This document shows, piece by piece, positions 14,399-23,449 of a stretch of 56,144 bases of DNA; the stretch's first letter is position 1; every line of letters starts with the position of its first letter. Made by a program: the position numbers and the translations under genes. The notes under the pieces are model-generated. The model worked only from the letters and a program-made list of their open reading frames with translations. It was not told the origin of the DNA and made no database searches. The DNA comes from an uncultured Lachnospiraceae bacterium (GTDB lineage Bacteria > Bacillota > Clostridia > Lachnospirales > Lachnospiraceae): the NCBI GenBank assembly GCA_900544445.1, contig UQVK01000016.1, forward strand, positions 1 through 56,144. The letters are read 5' to 3'.

Positions 14399-16234
14399 TC
14401 ATCCCTTCGCCATCCACCTATACTGGTAAGGGGCAAGGGGCACCGCTTGGGGCGCGAAAGTTTCCCCGGTAAACAGGTCCTGATAGGTTCCGGAAAGGGA
14501 AGGCAGATGGGCCTGCTGGCATTCTCCAGAGAAATTGGCAAGGCAGACCAGCTCCCGCTCTTCCCACGTGCGGCGGATGGCGAACACCTTTGGAGTGAGG
14601 GTATCCCAGGTGGTCACGCGTGCGTCCGGACCGAAGCAGGGCTCGTTCCTGCGCAGCTCTTCCATCTGCTTCAGTCCGTCCCATATCTCCTGCTGCATGG
14701 TGCCGGGGACGGTGCGCAACGCCGCGTTCTCCCAGTTAAAAGGGCTTCTGTGCAGATATCTGCTGTCCTGTGCGGTATCCGGATTTTCCTTATAGCTGTA
14801 ATCATTCACCTGGCCGATCTCATCGCCGCTGGAAAGCATGAGAAAGCCCTCCAGGCTCATGCAGGCCGCGTGCATCAGCAGGTCCCTTCGGATGCCGGTT
14901 CTCACCTGTTCCTGATCCCCCTCGAAACCGCCCTTCTCGATGCCGCAGAGGCTTGCCGTGGTACCGCAGCTCCTGGCGTCCCTGCTGACCGGGTCGAAGT
15001 TATAGAGTTCTCCTCTCGCAAAGCTTCCAGGGAAGGAACCTTCATAGAAGCGGTAGAGATACTCCTTGTGAAGCAGCGGATCGATCATCAGCCGCTTTTC
15101 CTCTTCCTCGTCCAGTCCCCAGCCGATATCGTCATGGCAGCGCAGATAATTGACAAAATAGCAGTTGTCCGGCAGGCTGTGGATCACATCCATCTGATGC
15201 TTCAGAAGCCTGGTGTCCTGGGTGGCAAGCGCGGCCCAGAGATTGACCATGCTGGAAACGCCGTAAAGCATGTGGCACTCCGGATGCTCCGGCGTCCCAA
15301 AATAGGCGGGAAGCTCCTTCGGGGCCATGACCACCTCTCCCTTCAGGATCACGGCCGGGCAGACCACCTCCAGCACCATGCGCAGCATGCGCACGATCCG
15401 GTGGACCTGCGGAAGGTTCCGGCAGCTGGTCCCAAGCTCCTTCCAGATATAGGGGACCGCGTCGATGCGGAAGATCTCCACGCCCAGGTTGGCAAGGAAC
15501 AGGATGTTCGCCGTCATCTCGTTGAACACGACGGGATTCTGATAGTTCAGATCCCACTGATAGGGGTAAAAGGTGGTCAGCACATATTTTTTCATCTCCT
15601 CGCACCAGGTAAAATTGCCCGGCGCGGTGGCGGGAAATACCTGCGGCATGGTCTGCTCAAACTGAGAGGGAATATCATAGGTATCGTAGCACTGATACCG
15701 GTCCTGATATTCCTTCTCCCCGGCCTTCGCCCGCATCGCCCACTCATGGGTGTCCGCCGTGTGGTTCATCACCACGTCCAGGCAGAGGCTGATCCCCCGC
15801 TCCCGCAGCTTTCCCGTGAGGACCGAAAGCTGACGGTTGGTCCCGATCTGCGGATCCACCGTGCGGAAGTCCTCCACCGCGTAGCCGCCGTCATTCATGG
15901 GGTGAGGCATCTTCAGAAGGGGCATCAGATGCAGATAGGTGATCTTCTGCTCCGACAGGTAATCCAGCTTCTCCGTAAGCCCCTTCAGCCCGCCCGCGAA
16001 CAGCTTCGGATACATGGTGATCCCAAGCATCCGGCTCTCCCGGTACCAGTCCGGCGTCTCCTCCCTCTTTCTGTCCAGCTCCTTCAGCGCCGCGGAGCGC
16101 TTCGCGTAAAATTCCCGCATGCTCTCCACGAGCCGTCCGTATCCCGCCTCGTCGTGATAAAGCTCTTCGTAGATCCCGTGAAGCTCCGCTTCATGGCGCG
16201 CAAGGCGCTCCGCAAAAAGTCCTGTTCTGGTCAT
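14399..16234 (-). CDS. Amylosucrase-like GH13 enzyme (611 aa)
   Basis: The sequence follows the GH13_4 amylosucrase pattern. A helical N-terminal region includes WYRESRMLGITMYPKLFAGGLKGLTEKLDYL, then HLMPLLKMPHPMNDGGYAVEDFR. Conserved GH13 regions are DVVMNHTADTHEWA, IFRIDAVPYIWKELGT (nucleophile Asp), ILKGEVVMAP (acid/base Glu) and RCHDDIGWGL (transition-state Asp). Amylosucrases split sucrose, releasing fructose and building alpha-glucan; close relatives mainly hydrolyse sucrose. It overlaps the sensor kinase stop by four bases (ATGA), so translation is coupled. Together with the GH36 alpha-galactosidase it fits raffinose-family use: removal of galactose gives sucrose, which this enzyme would process. 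Other sucrose- or glucan-active GH13 activities remain possible. Confidence 0.8.
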   Translation of the reverse strand: MTRTGLFAERLARHEAELHGIYEELYHDEAGYGRLVESMREFYAKRSAALKELDRKREETPDWYRESRMLGITMYPKLFAGGLKGLTEKLDYLSEQKITYLHLMPLLKMPHPMNDGGYAVEDFRTVDPQIGTNRQLSVLTGKLRERGISLCLDVVMNHTADTHEWAMRAKAGEKEYQDRYQCYDTYDIPSQFEQTMPQVFPATAPGNFTWCEEMKKYVLTTFYPYQWDLNYQNPVVFNEMTANILFLANLGVEIFRIDAVPYIWKELGTSCRNLPQVHRIVRMLRMVLEVVCPAVILKGEVVMAPKELPAYFGTPEHPECHMLYGVSSMVNLWAALATQDTRLLKHQMDVIHSLPDNCYFVNYLRCHDDIGWGLDEEEEKRLMIDPLLHKEYLYRFYEGSFPGSFARGELYNFDPVSRDARSCGTTASLCGIEKGGFEGDQEQVRTGIRRDLLMHAACMSLEGFLMLSSGDEIGQVNDYSYKENPDTAQDSRYLHRSPFNWENAALRTVPGTMQQEIWDGLKQMEELRRNEPCFGPDARVTTWDTLTPKVFAIRRTWEERELVCLANFSGECQQAHLPSLSGTYQDLFTGETFAPQAVPLAPYQYRWMAKG

Positions 16235-17991
16235 TCTTTTTCTTCTCCTTCTTTTATCTGTCTGTTTTCATCCTCTCTGACCTTTTTCTCCCCGTCCACA
16301 GGGATGCAGAAGGTCACCAGTGTGCTCTCTCCTTCAATGCTCTGGATGTTCAGGCCGTACTCCTCTCCGTAGGTGAGACGGATCCTCTCATCCACGTTTT
16401 TCAGCCCGTAGCCGCCGGAATCCGTTTTCAGCAGGGTGGGAAGCTTCTCCTGCGGAATTCCCACGCCGTTGTCCAGGATCGTGAAGCGGATCTGATCCAT
16501 TACCCTTGACACCGAAAGGAACAGCCGTCCCTTCTTCGGCTTGTTCGGCAGGATCCCGTGCACCAGCGCGTTTTCCACCAGCGGCTGCAGCAGCAGATTC
16601 GGCACATGGACCATGGGAAGCCCCGGATCCACCTGCCAGGTCACATCGAAAAGCTCCTCATGCAGAAGCTTCTGGATATCCAGATAGGAGCTCACGTTTT
16701 TCAGTTCGCTCTCCAGCGTGGTCTCCGACCTTCCCTTATTCAGCGTCGTCCGATAAAAAACGGACAATAGCTGGGACATGCGGCTGATCTCCTCCTGTCC
16801 CGCAAGCAGCGCCCTGCTGTTGATCAGGGACAGGCAGTTATACAGGAAATGGGGATTGATCTGCGCCTGCAGGGCCTTCAGCTCCGCCTCCCGCAGCAGG
16901 ATCTTATTCTGGTAATCCTCCTGGATCAGCCGGTTCAGCCGGTCCAGCATCTCCTGAAAGCTCTTGGTCAGATCGCCGATCTCATCCGGGCAGTCGTCCC
17001 GCACGTCCACGGCCAGGTTTCCGTTCTTGACCTCCTGAATGTGCCCGTAGAACAGATTGATCCGCTTCATGAAAAGCGCCGCCCAGAACCCGCTCATCAC
17101 CACGATCAGGATCAGGCAGGCCAGGATGATCAGGACGATCACCGCGCTCATCCGGGAAATGGGCTCTGTCAGAATGCGGGCGGGCTTTTCCAGAAGGATC
17201 TCCCAGTCCGCCAGCGTGGTCTCGCTGGTAAGGGAATACCACCTTCCCCTCTCCCTTCCTTCGTCCAGCGTGTCGGCGCTGAAGGAATACAGAAGCTGGC
17301 CGGGAGACGATACCTCCACCCTGCTGTCGCTGGAGACGCTTTCCAGCACCTGAAAAAAATACTCCGGATCCAGCGTGATGCTGATGCAGTTTTCCGAGTA
17401 GGAGCGCACATATTTTTCATAGGGCTCCGGCAGCTTCTGGATCACGCACAGCGTGCCGTCCTCATTCAGATACCATGAGGGCCTGGCCGTGACCGCCTCC
17501 GGCGTGTACCAGCCCTGCGCCTCCAGGTCGGAAACCGGCCTCAGCTGCTTTCCGTGCGTCAGCCCGGACTGGGCGTTGTACACGGTGATCTGGAGCACCT
17601 CCGGGTGCAGCACGTAAATGCTGTTTAAGAACACATCGAACTCATAATTGAGCTGCGAATAGGTATCCACGAGCTGCGAAGCATCCTGAAAGGGAATGGT
17701 GAACACCACGTTGGAGGAGGCCAGATAGGTCAGAAGCCCCTCGTATACCCGGATCTGCGTATCTGTGGACGCGACCGCCGTCTGAAGGGCGGAATCCATG
17801 GCCCGGTACTCCCTCGTATACAGAAGCCGCACCGTCTGCTGATAACAGAAGATCCCCATGACGCTCAGCGGGAGCATCCCCGTCAGAAAACAGATCACCC
17901 CCAGCTTTTTCCGGTATTTCATCCGCTGGAACCCGTTCAGCAGGCCTGTACGAAGCGCTGCGATTTTTCCGCCGATTCCCGTTTTTTTCAT
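16231..17991 (-). CDS. YesM-type sensor histidine kinase (586 aa)
   Basis: Two membrane helices (about residues 30-52 and 285-312) flank a large extracellular sensor region. A HAMP linker follows, then the His_kinase (PF06580) block LKALQAQINPHFLYNCLSLINS with the phospho-accepting His, and an HATPase with ENALVHGILPN and DNGVGIPQEKL. This is the sensor of a YesMN-type pair that regulates sugar ABC transporters. It starts 48 nt after the response regulator and ends in an ATGA overlap with the amylosucrase-like gene. The start at 17991 is preceded by GAGGAAGG. The signal is probably the binding protein or an oligosaccharide outside the cell. Confidence 0.93.
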   Translation of the reverse strand: MKKTGIGGKIAALRTGLLNGFQRMKYRKKLGVICFLTGMLPLSVMGIFCYQQTVRLLYTREYRAMDSALQTAVASTDTQIRVYEGLLTYLASSNVVFTIPFQDASQLVDTYSQLNYEFDVFLNSIYVLHPEVLQITVYNAQSGLTHGKQLRPVSDLEAQGWYTPEAVTARPSWYLNEDGTLCVIQKLPEPYEKYVRSYSENCISITLDPEYFFQVLESVSSDSRVEVSSPGQLLYSFSADTLDEGRERGRWYSLTSETTLADWEILLEKPARILTEPISRMSAVIVLIILACLILIVVMSGFWAALFMKRINLFYGHIQEVKNGNLAVDVRDDCPDEIGDLTKSFQEMLDRLNRLIQEDYQNKILLREAELKALQAQINPHFLYNCLSLINSRALLAGQEEISRMSQLLSVFYRTTLNKGRSETTLESELKNVSSYLDIQKLLHEELFDVTWQVDPGLPMVHVPNLLLQPLVENALVHGILPNKPKKGRLFLSVSRVMDQIRFTILDNGVGIPQEKLPTLLKTDSGGYGLKNVDERIRLTYGEEYGLNIQSIEGESTLVTFCIPVDGEKKVREDENRQIKEGEEKE

Positions 17992-18039
17992 CCTTCCTCA
18001 TTTCCTTTTCCCGCGTCCAAAGGGACGCTTATTCTTCTG

Positions 18040-19575
18040 TCAGGAGACCGGGCCCGAAGGCTTCCTCTCTTCCTGCCTGTACCTTTCCGGGGAGGAGCCG
18101 AAGTATTCCCGAAAGCTCTGGCAGAAATAGGAATAATTCGGATACCCCACCGCTTCTCCGATGTCGATCACCTTTCGGTTGGTCCCGGTGAGAAGGTCCC
18201 TTGCCCGCTCCATGCGAAGCTGCCTGATATACTGGGAAATGCTCTTTCCCATGGACTTCTTGAACAGCCTGCTCAGATAATCCGGCGTCAGGTATACGAT
18301 GGAGGCCAGATGCTCCACGGACAGCTCCTGCCCGTAATTCGCGCCGATATAATCGAGCACCTCCAGGATCTCCCGCCGCATGACCGGCCCGGCGGAAAAG
18401 CTCCGAATGATGCCGGAAGCCAGCTTCTGCACCATGGATACGATCTCGGAAATATCCGGCTGCAGATACAGCTCGGAGATCATGGCGTCCAGCGTTTTCT
18501 TTTCTCCGCCCTTCCCGTCCGCGTAAGGGTACAGGGTGGTGAGAAGGTTGGAAAAAATGAATTTCACATAGATCTGGGACTGATTCTGCCTCGACCGGTA
18601 TCTGGAAAACAGGCTGTCCAGCGCCTCCTGCAGCGCGGCCCCGTCCCGGTTTCCAAGCGCCCTTCTGATCTGAAGAAGCTGCCGGTTTTCATCCGTTTCA
18701 CCATCCCCGCCCTCCTTCGCGTCCGCCGTCGTTTCCGCCGTAAACACATGCTCCTGCGGGGCCCAGAACCGCCGTTCCATCTGCTGCTCCACCTCCGCGT
18801 AGGCGTCCCTGAGGGAAGAAAACGCTACAAGCGGACGGCTGAAGGACAGCCAGCAGGGGATCCGGAACGTCTCCTGGATATGGGAATAGATCTGTCCGCC
18901 CAGCTCCTGCGAACCCTCCGCCGGCGTGCGCAGCATGAGGAGCGCCTGATTCGGAGACAGGTTCAGAGATTCCATGTCCAGCTTCAGGACGCAGCGCAGG
19001 CTCTCATAAAATACGAAGGAATTGTTCTCCAGAAAGTCGCCGTCAAAATCCACAAGAACCATGGTCCGAAACCGCTTCAGCTGGTCAAGGACAGCCGGCT
19101 CCGCCTTCGCGTGGTCAAAGTTTCCCGAAATGGAAAGCTGAAGCGCGTACTGAAGCAGGAAGGTCCGCCTCTCATCCCGCTCCCTGCGCGACGCCGCTTC
19201 CTCGTCCAGCTGTCCGATCAGCCCCTCCAGACTGCTTTTCAGATCCTCCGGGACCACCGGCTTCAGGATATAGTTTACCACACCGAGCGTCAGCGCGGTA
19301 CGTGCGTATTCAAAATCGGCATAGCTGCTGAAAATAAGAAGCTTCATCTCCGGAAACAGCTTCTCCGCCTGCCGGATCAGCTCCAGCCCGTCCATCCGGG
19401 GCATCTGCACGTCCGTGAACAGGATGTCCGCCCCGCCCGTTTCCTTCAGCTTTTCCAGCGCCTCCAGCCCGTCTCCCGCCTCCGATACCTCCAGGGCAAG
19501 CCCGGATTCCGCGATCAGGAAGCGCACACATTCTCTTTCCGTCTTTTCATCATCTACCACCAGAATGCGATACAT
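18040..19575 (-). CDS. YesN-type response regulator with AraC DNA-binding domain (511 aa)
   Basis: The N-terminal receiver has the DDE acidic pair (ILVVDDEKTE), phospho-acceptor Asp in ILFTDVQMPRMDGLELI and the conserved Lys in ILKPVVPEDL. A long middle region follows, then a C-terminal AraC HTH with LSVEHLASIVYLTPDYLSRLFKKSMG and VIDIGEAVGYPNYSYFCQSFREYFG. It is the partner of the adjacent kinase and likely activates the divergent ABC operon. The start is set at 19575 because GGAGG lies about 12 nt upstream and the preceding in-frame codons lie in the promoter. The promoter is TTTACA-N17-TATACT (19632-19637, 19609-19614). Confidence 0.93.
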   Translation of the reverse strand: MYRILVVDDEKTERECVRFLIAESGLALEVSEAGDGLEALEKLKETGGADILFTDVQMPRMDGLELIRQAEKLFPEMKLLIFSSYADFEYARTALTLGVVNYILKPVVPEDLKSSLEGLIGQLDEEAASRRERDERRTFLLQYALQLSISGNFDHAKAEPAVLDQLKRFRTMVLVDFDGDFLENNSFVFYESLRCVLKLDMESLNLSPNQALLMLRTPAEGSQELGGQIYSHIQETFRIPCWLSFSRPLVAFSSLRDAYAEVEQQMERRFWAPQEHVFTAETTADAKEGGDGETDENRQLLQIRRALGNRDGAALQEALDSLFSRYRSRQNQSQIYVKFIFSNLLTTLYPYADGKGGEKKTLDAMISELYLQPDISEIVSMVQKLASGIIRSFSAGPVMRREILEVLDYIGANYGQELSVEHLASIVYLTPDYLSRLFKKSMGKSISQYIRQLRMERARDLLTGTNRKVIDIGEAVGYPNYSYFCQSFREYFGSSPERYRQEERKPSGPVS

Positions 19576-19608
19576 GTTCTTTTTTCCTCCGGCACTTTGT
19601 ACACTGTT

Positions 19609-19637
19609 AGTATAGAATAAAAATCCCGCATTGTAAA
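19609..19637 (-). promoter_or_regulatory. Promoter of the YesN/YesM/GH13 operon
   Basis: TTTACA (19632-19637), 17-bp spacer, TATACT (19609-19614) on the minus strand. Confidence 0.6.
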
Positions 19638-19722
19638 ACATAACCATCGTTTTCCGGAAAGAAAGCCGGATAACTGACATGTTTTCCGTTTTTTTGATAT
19701 ATACCCGTTTTCCCGGATTTGC

Positions 19723-19728
19723 TATGAT
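19723..19728 (+). promoter_or_regulatory. -10 box of the sugar ABC operon
   Basis: TATGAT with no recognisable -35 at the right spacing, as expected for a promoter that needs an activator such as the adjacent YesN-type regulator. Confidence 0.45.
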
Positions 19729-19785
19729 ACAAGACAGAAAGCAATGCGCGCTGCTTACATCGTTATCATGAATGGAGGAAGCAAA

Positions 19786-21489
19786 ATGAAAAAGAGAACA
19801 CTGGGCCTCATGCTCACCGCCGCGCTCGCCGCTGCCATGCTGGCCGGCTGCGGTTCCTCTGATCCCACGGCAAACATGTCAGAGGAAGAAAAGGCAGCCT
19901 GGGAAGCCGCCGCGAACGATCCCTACGGCAAATATCCGGAGACGGTGGTTTATACCACGGGCTACAACCTGACCAACCAGGGCGCGGATACCCTCTCCGG
20001 CACGCCCTATGAGAACGATACCCCTTCCGACAACGCCTACACCCGTTATCTGAAGGAAGTGCTGAACGTTCAGAACGAGAACGAATTTGAAGCCATCACC
20101 GGCGCGGACTATGACCAGAAGGTCTCCCTCGCCATCGCCAGCCAGGATATCCCGGACATCATGTACGTATCCGAGTATTCCACTCTGGTGGAGCTGGTGG
20201 AAAACGATCTGGTCGCCGACCTGACCGACGTATACAACAACATCGCCTGCGATACGGTAAAGGAAGCCTACGCCAGCTACGGCGAGGACAACAATCCGCT
20301 AAATACCGTCACCTTTGACGGAAAGATCATGGCGATCCCCAAGACCCAGTTAAGCGACGGCCAGGACTTCCTGTGGGTACGCAAGGACTGGATGGATAAG
20401 CTTGGCCTCACGGAGCCCTCCACCATCGACGAGATGGCGGATCTGCTGCGCGCCTTCATCTCCGGAGATCCGGACGGAAACGGCCAGGATGATACGGTAG
20501 GCCTTGTGGTACATAACGAAGTGTACGGCGGCTACCCCAACAACACCTTCGCCGTGGATAACCTTTTCACCGCTTTTGACGCCTATCCGGCCGTATGGAT
20601 CGACGACGGCTCCGGAAACGCGGTATACGGCTCCGTACAGCCCGAGATGAAGGATGCCCTTCAGCTCATGAGAGACTGGTATTCGGAAGGCCTGATCGAT
20701 AAGGAATTCACCACCCGTACCTATGACGACATCGTCGCCCTGCTCTCCAGCGGACAGTGCGGCGCCTACATCGGCCCCTGGTGGTCTCCCTTCAATCCGG
20801 CTCAGACCTCTACCTACGGCACCCAGGACGCGGAATGGATCAATATCTCCGCTCCGGTCGGCTCCGACGGAAAGATCAACGCGATCAACACCAAGTCCTA
20901 CGGCGGCTTCGTCGTCGTACGCAAGGGCTATGAGCATCCCGAAGTGGCAATGAAGATCGTAAACGTGAACTCCGAATACTCCAAGCAGGACTTCTCCGAT
21001 GCCTCCAAGGAAATCCGTGAGAACCAGACCATCGCCTACTTCAACTGGCCGCTTTACTGCGAGGTTCAGCCCGGCAACAACGCGGAGCTGATGACCCAGC
21101 ATGTGGAAGCCGTCATGGACGGAAGCGCCGATGTTTCCACCCTGACCACCGAGGAACAGGGCTACTACGAGGCGGCTCAGAGATATCTGGAAGCCGAGGC
21201 TGCCGGACAGAAGGCGGACAGCGCGGATTACTCCCAGTATGTATCCCGTATCGTGGCCATGGACCGCATGATCGAGGAGCCCGCCAACTTCCTGACCCCT
21301 TCCTTCTTCGAGACCACGGACTCCATGTCCACCCGCTGGGCTTCCCTGGAGAAGCTTGAAATGCAGGCCATCCTGAAGATCATCGTCGGAGAAGAGGATC
21401 TGGATTACTTCGATCAGTTCGTATCCGAGTGGACCAGCGCCGGCGGCGACACCATCACCGAAGAAGTGAACGCGGCCATTCAGAAATAA
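19786..21489 (+). CDS. Extracellular sugar-binding lipoprotein of an ABC transporter (567 aa)
   Basis: A lipoprotein signal peptide (KKRTLGLMLTAALAAAMLAGCGSS) has the lipobox LAGC. The mature part shows the solute-binding fold of the LipO/YtcQ group: DQKVSLAIASQDIPDIMYVSE and LWVRKDWMDKLGLTEPSTIDEMADLLRAF. These large binding proteins deliver oligosaccharides to LplB/LplC-type permeases. The start at 19786 follows AATGGAGGAAGC; an upstream ATG at 19744 lacks a site. The binding substrate is probably an alpha-galactoside, inferred from the GH36 gene at the end of the operon. No ATPase gene lies here; such systems use a shared MsmK-like ATPase. Confidence 0.92.
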   Translation: MKKRTLGLMLTAALAAAMLAGCGSSDPTANMSEEEKAAWEAAANDPYGKYPETVVYTTGYNLTNQGADTLSGTPYENDTPSDNAYTRYLKEVLNVQNENEFEAITGADYDQKVSLAIASQDIPDIMYVSEYSTLVELVENDLVADLTDVYNNIACDTVKEAYASYGEDNNPLNTVTFDGKIMAIPKTQLSDGQDFLWVRKDWMDKLGLTEPSTIDEMADLLRAFISGDPDGNGQDDTVGLVVHNEVYGGYPNNTFAVDNLFTAFDAYPAVWIDDGSGNAVYGSVQPEMKDALQLMRDWYSEGLIDKEFTTRTYDDIVALLSSGQCGAYIGPWWSPFNPAQTSTYGTQDAEWINISAPVGSDGKINAINTKSYGGFVVVRKGYEHPEVAMKIVNVNSEYSKQDFSDASKEIRENQTIAYFNWPLYCEVQPGNNAELMTQHVEAVMDGSADVSTLTTEEQGYYEAAQRYLEAEAAGQKADSADYSQYVSRIVAMDRMIEEPANFLTPSFFETTDSMSTRWASLEKLEMQAILKIIVGEEDLDYFDQFVSEWTSAGGDTITEEVNAAIQK

Positions 21490-21525
21490 CCGCGGCCCTC
21501 GCTTACGATCGCAAATCCCAGACAG

Positions 21526-21556
21526 GGGCGGCCGGCCTGTGCCGGCCGCCCTTTTT
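21526..21556 (+). terminator. Partial terminator between the binding protein and permease genes
   Basis: Perfect 11-bp stem GGGCGGCCGGC / GCCGGCCGCCC, loop CTGT, then five T. It sits inside an operon, so it probably lowers permease expression relative to the binding protein. Confidence 0.8.
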
Positions 21557-21594
21557 CAAAAAGGAGCTTTCCGCTCCCAAACGGAGGAAATCAT

Positions 21595-22512
21595 ATGAAG
21601 GAAAAAACTGCGGCCGCCAGGCATCGGCTGACCAAAGAGGAAAAAATGTTTCACCTCATGCTCCTTCCCGGACTCATCGTCCTTCTCATCTTCGTATTCG
21701 TCCCTCTGGTCGGATCGCTGATGGCATTCCAGGACTATGTTCCGGCAAGAGGCCTGTTCGGCTCCAAATGGGTGGGCCTGGAAAACTACGAGTTCATCTT
21801 CACTCTGCCGGACGGACGCCAGGTGTTCATGAATACTCTGATCATCGCTTTCGCCAAGCTGGTGGTGAACATCTTCGTCCCCGTGACCTTCGCCATCCTG
21901 CTCAATGAGATCCGCCTGAAATTTTTCAAGCGTACCTTCCAGACCATCGTTTATCTGCCTCACTTTCTTTCCTGGGTCGTGCTGGCGACGGTCGTCACCA
22001 ACATGTTCTCCCTGGGCGGCCCCTTCAACGCGGTGATCACCATGTTCGGCGGCGAACCCATTCAGTTCCTTGCCGACAACCGCTGGTTTCGGACCGTCAT
22101 CGTGGGAACCGACGTGTGGAAGGAATTCGGCTACAACTCCGTAGTCTATCTCGCCGCCCTCACCAGCATCGATCCCGGCCTGTATGAAGCCGCGAGCATC
22201 GACGGCGCGGGACGCTTCAAGCAGACGATGCACATCACCGTTCCCGCCCTGCTTCCCACCGTGGTCCTGATGACGGCCCTGAACCTGGGAAACATCCTCA
22301 ACGCGGGCTTCGACCAGATCTTCAACCTGTATAACCCCATCGTCTATGAGACGGCGGACATCATCGACACCTATGTATACCGTATCGGTATGGTGGAGCG
22401 TCAGTACAGCATCGGTACCGCGGTCGGACTGATGAAATCCGTGATCAGCTTCCTGCTGATCATCGGCGCCAACAAGGCTGCCCAGAAGCTTACCGGCTCC
22501 GGCATCTTCTGA
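21595..22512 (+). CDS. Sugar ABC transporter permease, LplB type (305 aa)
   Basis: Six predicted membrane helices. The first is FHLMLLPGLIVLLIFVFVPLVGSLMAF. The cytoplasmic EAA loop that contacts the ATPase reads YEAASIDGAGRFKQTMHITVPALLP. It forms a heterodimer with the next permease. The ATG start has ACGGAGGAAATC upstream. Ordinary member of its family. Confidence 0.94.
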   Translation: MKEKTAAARHRLTKEEKMFHLMLLPGLIVLLIFVFVPLVGSLMAFQDYVPARGLFGSKWVGLENYEFIFTLPDGRQVFMNTLIIAFAKLVVNIFVPVTFAILLNEIRLKFFKRTFQTIVYLPHFLSWVVLATVVTNMFSLGGPFNAVITMFGGEPIQFLADNRWFRTVIVGTDVWKEFGYNSVVYLAALTSIDPGLYEAASIDGAGRFKQTMHITVPALLPTVVLMTALNLGNILNAGFDQIFNLYNPIVYETADIIDTYVYRIGMVERQYSIGTAVGLMKSVISFLLIIGANKAAQKLTGSGIF

Positions 22513-22531
22513 GCGAAAGGAGGAATTTTCC

Positions 22532-23413
22532 GTGAAAAAAAGAATGAATCCGGTCACCATTCTGTCCCAGTGCATCATCTGGGCCGTCGTGATCATCCTC
22601 ACGTTAAGCTGTCTGCTGCCGCTTCTTAACATGGTGGCCATCTCCTTCTCCGGAAGCGACGCCGTGGCGGCCAACGAAGTGGGACTGATCCCCAAAGATT
22701 TCAATGTCTCCACCTATCAGAAGCTGCTGGGAGACTCCCAGTTCTGGAGATCCTTCCTGATCTCTGTCGGCCGGGTCGTCCTCGGCACCCTGATCAACAT
22801 GTTCTTCACGGTGACCATGGCCTACCCGCTCTCCAAGAGCAGGCACCGCTTCCATGCCAGAGACATCTACATGAAGATCGTCATCTTCGCCATGCTCTTT
22901 AACGGCGGCATCATCCCTCTGTTCATGGTGGTCAGCAAGCTTCATATGCTCAACACCATCTGGGCCCTGGTGCTTCCCGGCGCGGTTCCCGTGTTCAACG
23001 TGATCCTTCTGGTGAACTTCTTCAAGGGCGTTCCGGAATCCCTGGATGAGGCGGCCCGTATCGACGGCGCAAGCCCGATCCAGATCATGCTGAAGGTTTA
23101 CCTTCCCGTTTCCCTGCCCGCTCTGGCGACCGTAGCTCTGTTCGCCATCGTCAACCACTGGAACGATTACTTCAGCGGCCTGATCTACATGACCAAGGCG
23201 GAGATGTACCCTCTGCAGACCTACATCCAGCAGCTTACCGTGGACCTGACTCAGATTACGGACGCCAACCAGCTCAAGCAGCTGTCCTCCATGAACAACA
23301 GGACCTTCAACGCGGCCAAGATCGTGGTATCCACCATCCCGCTGCTGGTGATCTATCCGTTCCTGCAGAAATACTTTGTATCCGGCATCGTCATCGGCGC
23401 GGTAAAGGAATAA
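22532..23413 (+). CDS. Sugar ABC transporter permease, LplC/YtcP type (293 aa)
   Basis: Six membrane helices. The EAA loop is LDEAARIDGASPIQIMLKVYLPVSLPALATV, and the C-terminus FLQKYFVSGIVIGAVKE is the hallmark ending of this permease group. It pairs with the preceding permease, 19 nt upstream. The start is GTG at 22532 with a full AAAGGAGG site 8 nt upstream. Confidence 0.94.
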   Translation: MKKRMNPVTILSQCIIWAVVIILTLSCLLPLLNMVAISFSGSDAVAANEVGLIPKDFNVSTYQKLLGDSQFWRSFLISVGRVVLGTLINMFFTVTMAYPLSKSRHRFHARDIYMKIVIFAMLFNGGIIPLFMVVSKLHMLNTIWALVLPGAVPVFNVILLVNFFKGVPESLDEAARIDGASPIQIMLKVYLPVSLPALATVALFAIVNHWNDYFSGLIYMTKAEMYPLQTYIQQLTVDLTQITDANQLKQLSSMNNRTFNAAKIVVSTIPLLVIYPFLQKYFVSGIVIGAVKE

Positions 23414-23449
23414 AGACTGCGTCGGACGGCTATCAGAAAAGAGGAACCT

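Noticed and set aside
14339..16372. Long open frame antisense to the amylosucrase-like gene
   Set aside because: Same reason: GH13 catalytic motifs are on the opposite strand.
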